The notes below the pieces were generated by a model that saw only the letters and a program-made list of their open reading frames with translations, was not told where the DNA came from and ran no database searches. Positions 1-8,739 of a DNA stretch of 54,631 nt are shown here, piece after piece. Source of the stretch: Ignavibacterium sp. (lineage in GTDB: Bacteria; Bacteroidota; Ignavibacteria; Ignavibacteriales; Ignavibacteriaceae). Every line of letters starts with the position of its first letter. The first letter of the stretch is position 1. Location: NCBI GenBank assembly GCA_032027145.1, contig JAVSMP010000001.1, forward strand, positions 3,611,116 through 3,665,746. Reading direction: 5' to 3'. The position numbers and the translations under genes are program-made.

Positions 1-284
1 GAACCCAAGATACTTCTATCAACATGTGATTCGGCAGCAAAATTAATTACGTATTTGATTTTATACTTTTCAAAGATGAAATTAATTAATTCAGCATTTA
101 CTATATCACCTTTGACAAAAGTATAATTTTTTTTTGATTCAACTTCTTTTAGGTTCTCAAGGTTTCCGGCATAAGTAAGTTTATCAAGATTGACGATAAA
201 ATAATCGTCTCTTTTATTAAGAATGTAATTAATAAAATTACTGCCAATAAATCCTGCTCCGCCTGTTACTAAAATATTTTTCAT
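1..284 (-). CDS. rfbB: dTDP-glucose 4,6-dehydratase, N-terminal part
   Basis: This is the first 94 codons of a gene that continues past the left edge. The ATG is at 282-284. The translation has the Rossmann nucleotide-binding motif TGGAGFIG near residues 7-14, then LDKLTYAGN and the NFAAESHVDRSI segment, which are hallmarks of RmlB/RfbB. The family converts dTDP-glucose to dTDP-4-keto-6-deoxyglucose, the second step of dTDP-rhamnose synthesis, in the cytoplasm. An RmlD-like reductase lies nearby at 1140 on the opposite strand, which fits a surface-polysaccharide sugar context. The catalytic YxxxK part is outside the window, so a related dehydratase or epimerase cannot be fully excluded. Confidence 0.85.
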   Translation of the reverse strand, partial: MKNILVTGGAGFIGSNFINYILNKRDDYFIVNLDKLTYAGNLENLKEVESKKNYTFVKGDIVNAELINFIFEKYKIKYVINFAAESHVDRSILG

Positions 285-286
285 AA

Positions 287-1012
287 TTAAAACGCAAAAA
301 ATCCGGCAAGGATGCCAGCCTGAATAAAAAATCCATCTGATTTCAGATCAGAAGGGATACCAGATATTGATTGGTCATTTTCAGTTTTCCAGGAATTTCC
401 AATTGATAATTGATAACCGGTACCTATCCGAAAAGCTAAAAATCTATAGAATGGAATTTCAACATTGAGCGTTGGTGAAAAGATCCAAAAATGATTTTCT
501 AATCTTCTTGAAACATTTGAGGTAGATCCATTATTGATCTCATTCCAGATATTACTCCAGCTAAAATTTCCATCGTTATGATAAAGTTCAATACTCAAAC
601 TTCCGGCAGCTAATGTTCCGCCGATTGATACACCAATATTTTTAACAAATGGAAGTGTATATTCAATTGTTATTCCACCCCCTCCAATAGAATAGATTAC
701 TTCCCTATTAATACCATTTATTGAGGAGGACTTTGAAGTTGAACCGCCAAATCCCATTCCACCAACTCTAAGATTTTTCACAAATCCAATATAGAGAAAT
801 CCTGCTCCACCAGTTGTAAATAACCCGCCGGAAGAAAATTCTGGAATACCAACCTCTTTTAGCTTTGTATTAAGTTGGTCAACATTTGGAATTTGCCAAC
901 CTGCAATAAATCCGCCGCCTCCACCAAAAGGTGCATCAAAATATCTATTAGTCTGAGAATAAGAAAAAACACTAATTGTAAATATTAAAACAAGAGTTAA
1001 AAAATATTTCAT
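287..1012 (-). CDS. Secreted outer-membrane-type beta-barrel protein, function unknown
   Basis: The reading frame extends up to 1063, but the start at 1012 is preferred because it begins directly with a signal peptide (MKYFLTLVLIFTISVFSYSQ). The mature part is rich in glycine (a GGGGG run) and has alternating hydrophobic strands (FLYIGFVKNLRVGGMGFGG, SIGGGGITIEYTLP, FFIQAGILAGFFAF). It ends in phenylalanine like many outer-membrane barrels. No enzyme motif or T9SS domain is visible. The stop lies 2 bp from the rfbB start, so the two genes may be co-transcribed. I cannot assign a substrate or a named family. Confidence 0.7.
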   Translation of the reverse strand: MKYFLTLVLIFTISVFSYSQTNRYFDAPFGGGGGFIAGWQIPNVDQLNTKLKEVGIPEFSSGGLFTTGGAGFLYIGFVKNLRVGGMGFGGSTSKSSSINGINREVIYSIGGGGITIEYTLPFVKNIGVSIGGTLAAGSLSIELYHNDGNFSWSNIWNEINNGSTSNVSRRLENHFWIFSPTLNVEIPFYRFLAFRIGTGYQLSIGNSWKTENDQSISGIPSDLKSDGFFIQAGILAGFFAF

Positions 1013-1139
1013 AATTCTTTCATAATTTCTTGATAAATTTACCAAAGTAAGTAAGATTTTCAAAAGGATACTATATGATGAATGTGAAAATAAAAAGCAA
1101 ATAGAAATATTTTAGTGTAATTATAAATCAATAAAATTT

Positions 1140-2009
1140 ATGAAGATATTAATTACTGGTGGAAGCGGATTACTTGGGCAATATCTTAATGTTCAATTGT
1201 CGAAACAGCATAATATTTTTACAATTTACAACTCAAATTCGGGCAATTGTAAAAAATATAATTCAGCTAGGATAAACATTTTAAACTACGATGAGCTTAA
1301 AAATATTTTTGAAATTCAAAAACCTGATATTGTTGTTCATACAGCAGCTATAACATCAACAACTCCCAATAAAAATATATCTACAAAATTATTTTACAAC
1401 CTTAATGTTAATGCAACTGCAAAAATTGCCGAGTTCTGTGATACTTATAAAGCAAAACTAATTTATACATCAACAGATTTGGTTTATGCAGGCTATCGTG
1501 GTTCAATGCTGAAAGAAGATGCAAAACTTATCCCTGTTTCTATTTACGCAGAAACAAAACTGATGGGCGAAGTAAAGATTCAGCAAACTTTTGATAATTA
1601 TTTAATACTTCGGACGGCTTTGTTATTTGGAATTGGACTGAACCATTCACAAAATTACTTTCATAAAATGCTTAATGATTTAAAAGACAAAAAAAGAGTA
1701 AAGCTGTTTACTGATCAGTATCGCACTCCTCTTTCTCTTAAAGAAGCTGCAAGAATTATTAGTGAGTTGATAGCTAAAGGTATTAAATCGGAAACAATAA
1801 ACTTCGGCGGACCTGAAAGAGTATCTCGTTATGAGCTTGGAATAAGACTGTGTGAGCTTTACAATCTTGATAAAAGATTATTAGTTAAAATTACATTGGA
1901 TGATGTACCCGGTTTACCAAAAGTTGAAGATGTGTCTATGAATACAGATAAGCTGAAATCTTTTAAGATAAATCATAAAGGATTAGATGAGATGATTTTA
2001 GAGATCTAA
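1140..2009 (+). CDS. RmlD-like dTDP-4-dehydrorhamnose reductase family (SDR)
   Basis: A 289-residue NAD(P)-binding protein. The N-terminal dinucleotide motif TGGSGLLGQ is at residues 6-14, an STD catalytic segment at about 111-113, and the YAETK motif gives Tyr136 and Lys140. The C-terminal INFGGPERVSRYELG segment is typical of the RmlD substrate-binding family. RmlD reduces dTDP-4-keto-rhamnose to dTDP-rhamnose. Many family members instead act on other nucleotide sugars or serve as the regulatory subunit of methionine adenosyltransferase, so the exact substrate is open. It is divergent from the minus-strand genes at 1-1012 and transcribed alone. Confidence 0.75.
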   Translation: MKILITGGSGLLGQYLNVQLSKQHNIFTIYNSNSGNCKKYNSARINILNYDELKNIFEIQKPDIVVHTAAITSTTPNKNISTKLFYNLNVNATAKIAEFCDTYKAKLIYTSTDLVYAGYRGSMLKEDAKLIPVSIYAETKLMGEVKIQQTFDNYLILRTALLFGIGLNHSQNYFHKMLNDLKDKKRVKLFTDQYRTPLSLKEAARIISELIAKGIKSETINFGGPERVSRYELGIRLCELYNLDKRLLVKITLDDVPGLPKVEDVSMNTDKLKSFKINHKGLDEMILEI

Positions 2010-2060
2010 CCTGAGCCTCAAATATTTCACCAATTCTTCAATTAGAATTTACATTGAGTA

Positions 2061-2240
2061 TTATTTTTTTTTAAACAGATCTGCATTCTTTAGTAATAGC
2101 AGTCTTTTCAGTTTTCTTTTGATAACTAATTCTGAGGTTTTGTACATAAACCAATATAACACAGAATTTAACTCATCAGAATTTTTGTTTAATCTAAAAT
2201 TAGATTTTGTATTACTGTAAAAACTCCTATAATTCTGTTC
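2061..2240 (-). pseudogene. Possible C-terminal remnant of an unidentified protein
   Basis: The gap between 2009 and 2241 contains 60 sense codons on the minus strand, directly after the stop codon of the beta-helix gene and in the same frame. They end in a basic stretch (VIKRKLKRLLLLKNADLFKKK) and a TAA at 2061-2063. There is no start codon at the beginning; the first ATG is well inside. The composition looks protein-like, but this is a weak call and chance openness in AT-rich DNA is possible. Confidence 0.2.
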
Positions 2241-3791
2241 TTACTTTATTAATAACATCTTCTTCGTTTGAATAAATTTTCCCGCTTTCAACTGATAAAA
2301 ATAAATTCCGGTTGCCGGATATTTGATACTGGATTCTGGTGAAAATTCAACTTCATAACTTCCTGCAGGTAAATATTCATCAACTAAAGTTGCAATCTCG
2401 TTTCCGAGTATATCATATACTTTAAGAGATACATGCGAGATGCTGGATACTTGGTACTGAATTATGGTAGAAGGATTAAACGGATTTGGATAATTCTGAA
2501 ATAACTGAAATGATTCCGGATTATTTGTTTCAGTAACTCCTGAAGCATTGTTGAATTCATAACACCCAATATCAAAATCATTTCCTTGCGGACGGACAAC
2601 ACCATCTTTATCAATATTCGGAGCTTCATCCCCAATTCCTGCATCAATTGCCGGACTTGTAGCATTCAGGTGATAATCACCGTTACCTCCTGTTGTATTT
2701 ACAAAGTAAGTTGAAGCATTGTTCATTGTGATCTCAATATTATGATCTGCTGTATATCCGCCGGTGAGTGAGAAATCAGTAGCAATATTGTTTCTAACAA
2801 TTACTCCCGATGAAGGTGTACCGTTTTTATGATTATTCACCATAATCCAGGGATCCGGATTGGGGCTATTATTATTATCAATAACCGTATTATTAATTAT
2901 TTTACAATTGATAGCTCCATAAAATGAAATTCCATGCCAGTGATCAGTGATGATTAAATTATTTTCAACAACCCAGTTCTCAAACATACCATCGAACAAT
3001 CCGATTCCCTGCAAATTACCTCTATAAGGTTGATTGGGATCTTCAAAATTTATAATTGTATTCCCGCGAAGTGTTACATTTTTCACTGTTCCTGTTCCAA
3101 CTCCACCGCTGCCATAAGACCACGACTGGAATCCATCATCATGATTTTCATCAACATCATACTCATTCTTGATTGTGTTATACTCATAAACATTATCATC
3201 ACCTAATCCTCGAATACCATCGCCGCGAAAATTTACAATGAGATTGTGAGATACTAATGAATTATTTGCGCTGCAAGCTATCCCATGATCGATGGCAGTA
3301 ATTGTATTATTAAGTGCTTTTATATTCGATCCATCCATAATAATTCCATTGCCCGTTCGCTCCACCCAATCTATTGCTGTCCAGCCTGAAATATCATCAG
3401 AATAATTTATGGTACAATTCTCAACTGTAAGATAACTGCCATCCAGATCAACAGCTTCTGTACCGTCTGCACCACTGGAATATCTTGGTTTAATATCAAA
3501 TCCAAATAATCGCCAATAGCTGCTGTTATGAATACTTACACTCGAAAAAACAGGTATCGCTCCAGGGTAAGCACGAATTGTAACTAAAGAATTATTATTT
3601 TTACCGGAGATTGTAAGATTACCATAACTACCACTAAGCAGACTAATTGTATCTCCACCTTGAACATTATTTATTGCATTTTGTAATTCTGTTGAATTGG
3701 ATACAATGATTTCAGTAGCAGCAGCTGACTGCAAAAAGACAAAGATTATAATTCCGATAAAGTAAATTATTACTGATTTTTTCATCTTCAT
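2241..3791 (-). CDS. Right-handed beta-helix protein with T9SS sorting domain
   Basis: A 516-residue secreted protein. Residues 1 to about 25 form a signal peptide ending AAAT. About 30-410 is a parallel beta-helix with many N-rich turns (GNTIINFED, NNTVIDNNNS), as in polysaccharide lyases and NosD/CASH domains. The last 85 residues are the T9SS type-A domain starting at the NYPNPFNPST motif and ending KMLLIK. It is probably exported by T9SS and attached to the surface or released, possibly acting on polysaccharide, but no catalytic residues can be named. It lies 5 bp downstream of a similar gene (3797-5359), and their C-terminal domains are nearly the same at DNA level. Confidence 0.85.
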   Translation of the reverse strand: MKMKKSVIIYFIGIIIFVFLQSAAATEIIVSNSTELQNAINNVQGGDTISLLSGSYGNLTISGKNNNSLVTIRAYPGAIPVFSSVSIHNSSYWRLFGFDIKPRYSSGADGTEAVDLDGSYLTVENCTINYSDDISGWTAIDWVERTGNGIIMDGSNIKALNNTITAIDHGIACSANNSLVSHNLIVNFRGDGIRGLGDDNVYEYNTIKNEYDVDENHDDGFQSWSYGSGGVGTGTVKNVTLRGNTIINFEDPNQPYRGNLQGIGLFDGMFENWVVENNLIITDHWHGISFYGAINCKIINNTVIDNNNSPNPDPWIMVNNHKNGTPSSGVIVRNNIATDFSLTGGYTADHNIEITMNNASTYFVNTTGGNGDYHLNATSPAIDAGIGDEAPNIDKDGVVRPQGNDFDIGCYEFNNASGVTETNNPESFQLFQNYPNPFNPSTIIQYQVSSISHVSLKVYDILGNEIATLVDEYLPAGSYEVEFSPESSIKYPATGIYFYQLKAGKFIQTKKMLLIK

Positions 3792-3796
3792 TCCTC

Positions 3797-5359
3797 CTAT
3801 TTAATCAATATCATTGATTTTGTCTGTGCATAGTTTCCAGCTTGTAATCTGTAAAAATAAATTCCGGATGCTGGATACTTGATACTGGATCCTGGTGAAA
3901 ATTCAACTTCATAACTTCCCGCTGGAAGATATTCATTAACCAATGTTGCAATTTCATTTCCCAGCACATCATATACTTTAAGAGATACTTGCGAGATGAT
4001 GGATATCTGATACTGGATTCTGGTAGAAGGATTAAACGGATTTGGATAGTTCTGATGCAAATGAAATAATTGCGGAATAACTTTTTCATCAACTGAGACT
4101 GCATTCGTGAATTCATAACATCCAATATCGAATCCACTTCCCTGCGGTCGTGAAATATTGTCAAGATCTTCATAAACTATTGGAAGGACTAAATTTGTTC
4201 CGGCATTAACCGTCTGTGCATTTTGCAGAAGATGATAATTGTTATTCGTGTAATCAACAAAAATTTGTTCCTCAGGATTAGCTACCATCGAATGTAAATC
4301 ATAACCAAGTGACTGCCATTGAGCTAAACTCATATTAGAATTTCCATCATCATTACTTAACCGGTTTACAAGAATATTGTAATCGCTGACAAATCCATTT
4401 GCTGAAGCAGCATCAATAGAAATGCTTCCACGAAAACCGTGATGATTAATTAAAATATTATTATAAATAGTATTCCCGGTTGAACCGTCAACAGAAATTA
4501 TGCACCATCTCCCATCAGATGGCTGTATAATCGTGTTGTTGAAAACTTTATTATTCTTTGATGCATCACCACCATCGATCTGAAACATTGCAATTCCGGT
4601 TGCATGATTGTTATAAATAAGGTTGTTATATATATCAGAATTTTGAACACCATCCATATTTATTGCTGAACCACCGCCATAACCATTATCGTGTAAAATA
4701 TTTCCTTCAACCGAAGCTTTGCTGATAATTCCATCACTGCCCATTGAAATGTCTCCATTCATATGAATTCCACATCCATTATTGTTGAATGAATGATTGT
4801 TTCTTATGATTGGTCTATCACTGCTATTGGATACATAAATTCCGTGCTCATCGGCACTAAACGAACAGGTATTATTTTCGACAATTAAATCATCTGTAAA
4901 TCCAGTGAAGATTCCCCACCGCTGATTGTTATGGCAGTAATTGTTTTTTATAGTTACAAAATCAGATACAGCAGCACGAATTCCGGCACGAGGCTGATCT
5001 TTAACTTCAAATCCATCAATCACAATCCAGGAAGCATTCTCGATATTGATTCCATCAGGTGTAACAGAATTCCGTTCATCAATTACAACATTATTTTCTA
5101 TTGCTTTAAAGACTATTGGGAGAATTTGAGTTCCATTGGTACGGATATCAAACCCGGCATAATTTCCAGCAAGAACTAAAACCGAATCTCCTGCTGCAAC
5201 AATATCAGCTGCATGCTGAAGAGTGGCAAAAGCAGTTTGAGCTGTTAAACCATTATTGCCATTGTTCCCTGTTTCGGAAACATAGTAAGTTGTTTGTGCA
5301 GTTATTTGAAAACAGAATATTAATCCAACCAAAGTTAAAAGAGTAAGAAGTTTTATCAT
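3797..5359 (-). CDS. Right-handed beta-helix protein with T9SS sorting domain (DUF1565-like)
   Basis: The frame is open to about 5497 from a TTG codon, but the ATG near 5359 starts a clear signal peptide (MIKLLTLLTLVGLIFCFQ..AQ), giving 520 residues. The mature start TTYYVSETGNNGNNGLTAQTA is the usual opening of DUF1565/beta-helix surface proteins. N-rich helix turns fill about 80-410, and the C-terminal 90 residues are the NYPNPFNPST sorting domain ending MILIK. It is likely co-transcribed with the beta-helix gene at 2241-3791. The two look like paralogues. The substrate is unknown. Confidence 0.85.
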   Translation of the reverse strand: MIKLLTLLTLVGLIFCFQITAQTTYYVSETGNNGNNGLTAQTAFATLQHAADIVAAGDSVLVLAGNYAGFDIRTNGTQILPIVFKAIENNVVIDERNSVTPDGINIENASWIVIDGFEVKDQPRAGIRAAVSDFVTIKNNYCHNNQRWGIFTGFTDDLIVENNTCSFSADEHGIYVSNSSDRPIIRNNHSFNNNGCGIHMNGDISMGSDGIISKASVEGNILHDNGYGGGSAINMDGVQNSDIYNNLIYNNHATGIAMFQIDGGDASKNNKVFNNTIIQPSDGRWCIISVDGSTGNTIYNNILINHHGFRGSISIDAASANGFVSDYNILVNRLSNDDGNSNMSLAQWQSLGYDLHSMVANPEEQIFVDYTNNNYHLLQNAQTVNAGTNLVLPIVYEDLDNISRPQGSGFDIGCYEFTNAVSVDEKVIPQLFHLHQNYPNPFNPSTRIQYQISIISQVSLKVYDVLGNEIATLVNEYLPAGSYEVEFSPGSSIKYPASGIYFYRLQAGNYAQTKSMILIK

Positions 5360-5550
5360 TTCATTTACTCCTGAAATATTTTTTATGTTACGTTTTTTTG
5401 CTGCAATTAAAATACCAGCGAAATGAAGATATGAAATGCATTTAACATCAGTAATGACATAGTTGAAGTGTTTAAATGTGAAAATTCTGACAGTCAACAG
5501 GTAATTTTTGGCTTTAGGGATCTTGCCCTAGATGACGGAATTATTAAAAT

Positions 5551-5588
5551 AAAAAACTCCCAACTCATTTTATTGCCGGGAGTTTTTT
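5551..5588 (-). terminator. Rho-independent terminator, probably bidirectional
   Basis: AAAAAACTCCC (5551-5561) pairs with GGGAGTTTTTT (5578-5588) around a 16-nt loop. On the minus strand the stem is followed by a T run, placing it just after the stop of the Ycf48-like gene at 5607. The A and T tracts on both sides make it usable in both directions. Confidence 0.75.
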
Positions 5589-5606
5589 GAAAAGATAAAT
5601 GAAAAA

Positions 5607-6857
5607 TTATTTCATAAGTATCATCTTCTTTGTTTCAACAAAAAAACCAGCGGTTAGTTTATAGATATAAATTCCACTAGAGAGATTCCGACCTTCGCCG
5701 GAATGACTGCTGAATTCTGTTTCATAAGTTCCTGCTGGTAAATATTCATCAACTAAAGCTGCAACTTCATTCCCAAGCACATCATAAATCTTTAATGTTT
5801 GCCAACTGCTTACTGGTGACTGCCAACTGATCTTTGTTGTTGGGTTAAATGGATTGGGGTAGTTTTGTGCCAAATTATAATCATCAGGATTGATTTCATT
5901 TTTATTTTCCTCAACAAATGTAACCCCACCGTTTGTTGTTTTTAGAATTGTTCCTTGATAGCCCACAGCCCAACCAGTTAGTTCATCTGTGAAAAAAACT
6001 GAGCTTAATGTATTTATAATTCCGGCTATTTGTGTGAACCAATCTGTTCCTCCGTTTGTTGTTTTTAAAATTTTCCCATAGATCCCCGCTGCTTGACCCA
6101 CTGCATAGCCTATATTGGAACTGGTAAAAAAAATTGATTCCAGGCTCGCCGCCTGACTGATTGACTGCGTAAACCAGTCTGATCCTCCATCTGCTGTTTT
6201 AATAATTGTTCCATACTGTCCTGCTGCCCAGCCAATATTTTCGTCGATAAAGAAGACTGAATTCAGCCTGCCTATGGTATCACTTGTCGTAGAAGTCCAA
6301 TCTGTTCCGCCATTGGTTGTTTTAAGGATTGTTCCTGGATCATATATTTGTCCGCCTACAACCCAGCCTGTGTTTTCATCGATAAAATAAACTTCCATCA
6401 GATCAACCAAAGTACCGCTTGACTGTGGCGACCAATAGTTCCCATTTGTTGTCTTTATAATTCTTCCTCCAGATCCAACAGCCCAGCCGGTGCTATCACT
6501 GATAAAAAAGACTGAATACAAAGAATACCCTCCACCCGATGAAACCCAATTTTCTCCACCGTTAGTTGTCTTTAGAATTTGCCCACCCTCTCCTACAATC
6601 CACCCGGCATTTTCATCAATAAAATGAACGGATGCTAAATGGTTCATTGTTCCACTAATTTGTGGATTCCAGGTTGTTCCTCCGTCTCCGGTTTTAAGAA
6701 TTGTTCCAAAAGTCCCCACAACCCAGCCGATACTGCCGTTAATAAAATAAACATCAGTTAAAGAATTTGTGGTCCCGCTGTTTCGCGGTATCCATTGTGC
6801 CTGATTTGCCTGCACTAAGATTAAAGAAGCAGCAATTAATAGCAAGATCTTTTGCAT
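5607..6857 (-). CDS. Secreted Ycf48/BNR-like beta-propeller protein with T9SS domain
   Basis: A 416-residue protein. Residues 1-21 are a signal peptide (MQKILLLIAASLILVQANQAQ). About 22-315 holds seven or so repeats of roughly 42 residues of the form VFFIDENIGWAAGQYGTI followed by KTTNGG, typical of Ycf48/Hcf136-like photosystem-assembly propellers that are widespread as surface proteins in this phylum. The end is a T9SS type-A domain with NYPNPFNPTT. A short palindrome at 5685-5704 lies inside the C-terminal coding region and encodes HSGEGRNLSS. It probably mediates surface binding; its role is not evident from sequence. Confidence 0.85.
   Translation of the reverse strand: MQKILLLIAASLILVQANQAQWIPRNSGTTNSLTDVYFINGSIGWVVGTFGTILKTGDGGTTWNPQISGTMNHLASVHFIDENAGWIVGEGGQILKTTNGGENWVSSGGGYSLYSVFFISDSTGWAVGSGGRIIKTTNGNYWSPQSSGTLVDLMEVYFIDENTGWVVGGQIYDPGTILKTTNGGTDWTSTTSDTIGRLNSVFFIDENIGWAAGQYGTIIKTADGGSDWFTQSISQAASLESIFFTSSNIGYAVGQAAGIYGKILKTTNGGTDWFTQIAGIINTLSSVFFTDELTGWAVGYQGTILKTTNGGVTFVEENKNEINPDDYNLAQNYPNPFNPTTKISWQSPVSSWQTLKIYDVLGNEVAALVDEYLPAGTYETEFSSHSGEGRNLSSGIYIYKLTAGFFVETKKMILMK
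5685..5704. repeat. Palindromic unit inside coding sequence
   Basis: ATTCCGACCTTCGCCGGAAT has a 6-bp stem (ATTCCG/CGGAAT). It lies within the T9SS-domain coding sequence at the same place as a different stem (7074-7093) in the next gene. Confidence 0.55.
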
Positions 6858-6965
6858 AATTTATTACTCCTTTTATTCATTTCAAGGTGGAATTCATCAG
6901 TTAAAAAAATTTTTGTTTAGCGTACACCTTAATCATAAAATTTTTTAGATTTTATTAAATTGAAA

Positions 6966-8693
6966 TTATCGGATAAGCATCATCTTCTTTGTTTGAACAA
7001 AATTTCCTGTCCGTAAAATGTAGAAATATACGCCGGAGGCGTATCCGTCTCTGGCGGAAATTCCGCTAGAGAGATTCTGACCTCCGTCAGAATGACTGCT
7101 GAATTCTGTTTCATAAGTTCCTGCTGGTAAATATTCATCAACTAAAGCTGCAACTTCATTCCCAAGCACATCATAAATCTTTAATGTTTGCCAACTGCTT
7201 ACTGGTGACTGCCAACTGATCATTGTTGTTGGATTAAACGGATTGGGATAATTTTGAAAAAGCTCAAATGTTTCAGGAAGATTTTTCTGAGTATCAACAT
7301 AAACAGATGTACCTACCAATCTGCCGCTTGTGTCAACCATGGAAGCATAAATATCATAGTCTCCTGTCCGGCGGTCCTGCCAGGTAGTAATAATATTATT
7401 ATTGACAGTAAAAATTAATTGTGGTAAAGTTTGGCTTAATGCAGGTACACTGATAGGAACTCCATTTGGTGTCCAGTTTAAATTTCCATTACTCATAACT
7501 CGCTGAGCATAAATATCATCTTGAGAACCGATACGATGATCCTGCCAAACTATAATAGCACCACCTGTTCCATCGCTTACAATGTCAGGTTCCTTCTGTT
7601 CATTAACAGCTTCACACACGCTTACACCATTCAACGCCCAAAGAGCGTTTCCGTTTGAACTGATACGCTGGGAATAAATATCAGCATCTCCGCTAACATT
7701 ACGATAATCCCTCCAGCAAATAATCGCACCGCCATTCAAATCGGAAGTTATCTGAGGAAAAACCTGATCCTCAGCTGACTGACAAACAGCAACTCCACTT
7801 GTATCCCATAATCTGAATCCATCCTCATTAATTCTTTGAGCATAAATATCCACATTACTTGCATTACGGATATCGTGCCAGACGAGTATCGCCCCGTTTG
7901 CATTATCATTTATTAATTGACAATTCAATTGGTCGTTGGCTTCCGTACAAACCCGTACGCCGTTGTTAGCCCAAAGTATGTTACCATTATTGTCTATCTT
8001 TTGAGCATAGATGTCAAATGCACTATATCTTTTATCCTGCCATGCAATGATTGCTCCTTCACTGCTGTCAGCAATTATCTGAGGATAAGACTGTTCATTT
8101 ACAGCCGAACAAATTGCAATGCCATCAACAGCCCAGATAATATTACCATTCGCATCAACACGTTGTGCATAAATATCATAGCCCAGACCACTGCGATAAT
8201 CTTTCCAGACTATTATTCCTCCACCGTTTCCATCGCTGATAATTTTGGGCTCAAACTGTTGGTTAGTTGCTGTACAAATTGGTATTCCATCTGCCGTCCA
8301 TTGGTTAATGCCGTTGTTATCAATTCTCTGCGCATATATATCAGCATTACCTGTACGATGATCCTGCCATACAACAATAGCACCGCCGCTTCCATCAATT
8401 GCAATTTGAGGAGTAACCTGATCATCTGTAGCAGAACACACCGCGACACCATCAATCGTCCAGGCTGGATATCCATCTGAACTAATTAACTGTGCATAAA
8501 TATTGTCATCATTAAAGAAACGGCTGTCTTCCCACACAATAATAGCTCCACCACTACCGTCATCAACAAGCTGAGGAGCCTGTTGATAACCGGAAGCGGT
8601 ACAGATCGGATTATTGATAGTCGAATCAGATGACCACTGTGCCTGTAAATTTGTTATAAACAACAATATCAGAATCATTAATAAAGTTTTCAT
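6966..8693 (-). CDS. Secreted tandem-repeat protein with T9SS domain
   Basis: A 575-residue protein. The signal peptide is about 1-18 (ends LQAQ). About 25-455 is eight imperfect repeats of roughly 52 residues with the core GGAIIVWQDHR, then DIYAQRI and W..DG..IC. This is probably a propeller-like surface domain. The C-terminal 110 residues are a T9SS type-A domain (NYPNPFNPTT) with an extra segment, SSGISARDGYASGVYFY, that the neighbouring 5607-6857 gene lacks. That segment coincides with several short DNA palindromes (about 7030-7093). Function unknown; likely cell-surface. Confidence 0.85.
   Translation of the reverse strand: MKTLLMILILLFITNLQAQWSSDSTINNPICTASGYQQAPQLVDDGSGGAIIVWEDSRFFNDDNIYAQLISSDGYPAWTIDGVAVCSATDDQVTPQIAIDGSGGAIVVWQDHRTGNADIYAQRIDNNGINQWTADGIPICTATNQQFEPKIISDGNGGGIIVWKDYRSGLGYDIYAQRVDANGNIIWAVDGIAICSAVNEQSYPQIIADSSEGAIIAWQDKRYSAFDIYAQKIDNNGNILWANNGVRVCTEANDQLNCQLINDNANGAILVWHDIRNASNVDIYAQRINEDGFRLWDTSGVAVCQSAEDQVFPQITSDLNGGAIICWRDYRNVSGDADIYSQRISSNGNALWALNGVSVCEAVNEQKEPDIVSDGTGGAIIVWQDHRIGSQDDIYAQRVMSNGNLNWTPNGVPISVPALSQTLPQLIFTVNNNIITTWQDRRTGDYDIYASMVDTSGRLVGTSVYVDTQKNLPETFELFQNYPNPFNPTTMISWQSPVSSWQTLKIYDVLGNEVAALVDEYLPAGTYETEFSSHSDGGQNLSSGISARDGYASGVYFYILRTGNFVQTKKMMLIR
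7030..7093. repeat. Cluster of short palindromes inserted in frame in a T9SS domain
   Basis: The stretch contains CGCC-GGAG-GGCG-like, GCGGAAATTCCGC (7055-7067) and ATTCTGAC/GTCAGAAT (7074-7093, loop CTCC) inverted repeats. It encodes the extra SARDGYASG residues that distinguish this C-terminal domain from its neighbour. Confidence 0.5.
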
Positions 8694-8739
8694 TATTTCA
8701 CTTTTAAGAAAAATATTTTCATTTTCTATTTCATCAAGG

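Noticed and set aside
5359-5497. TTG start at about 5497 for the beta-helix gene
   Set aside because: It would put 46 residues before a perfect signal peptide; the internal ATG is better.
7917-8480. Plus-strand ORF of 187 codons
   Set aside because: Antisense to the tandem-repeat T9SS protein; repeat structure keeps the opposite frame open and no protein features are seen.
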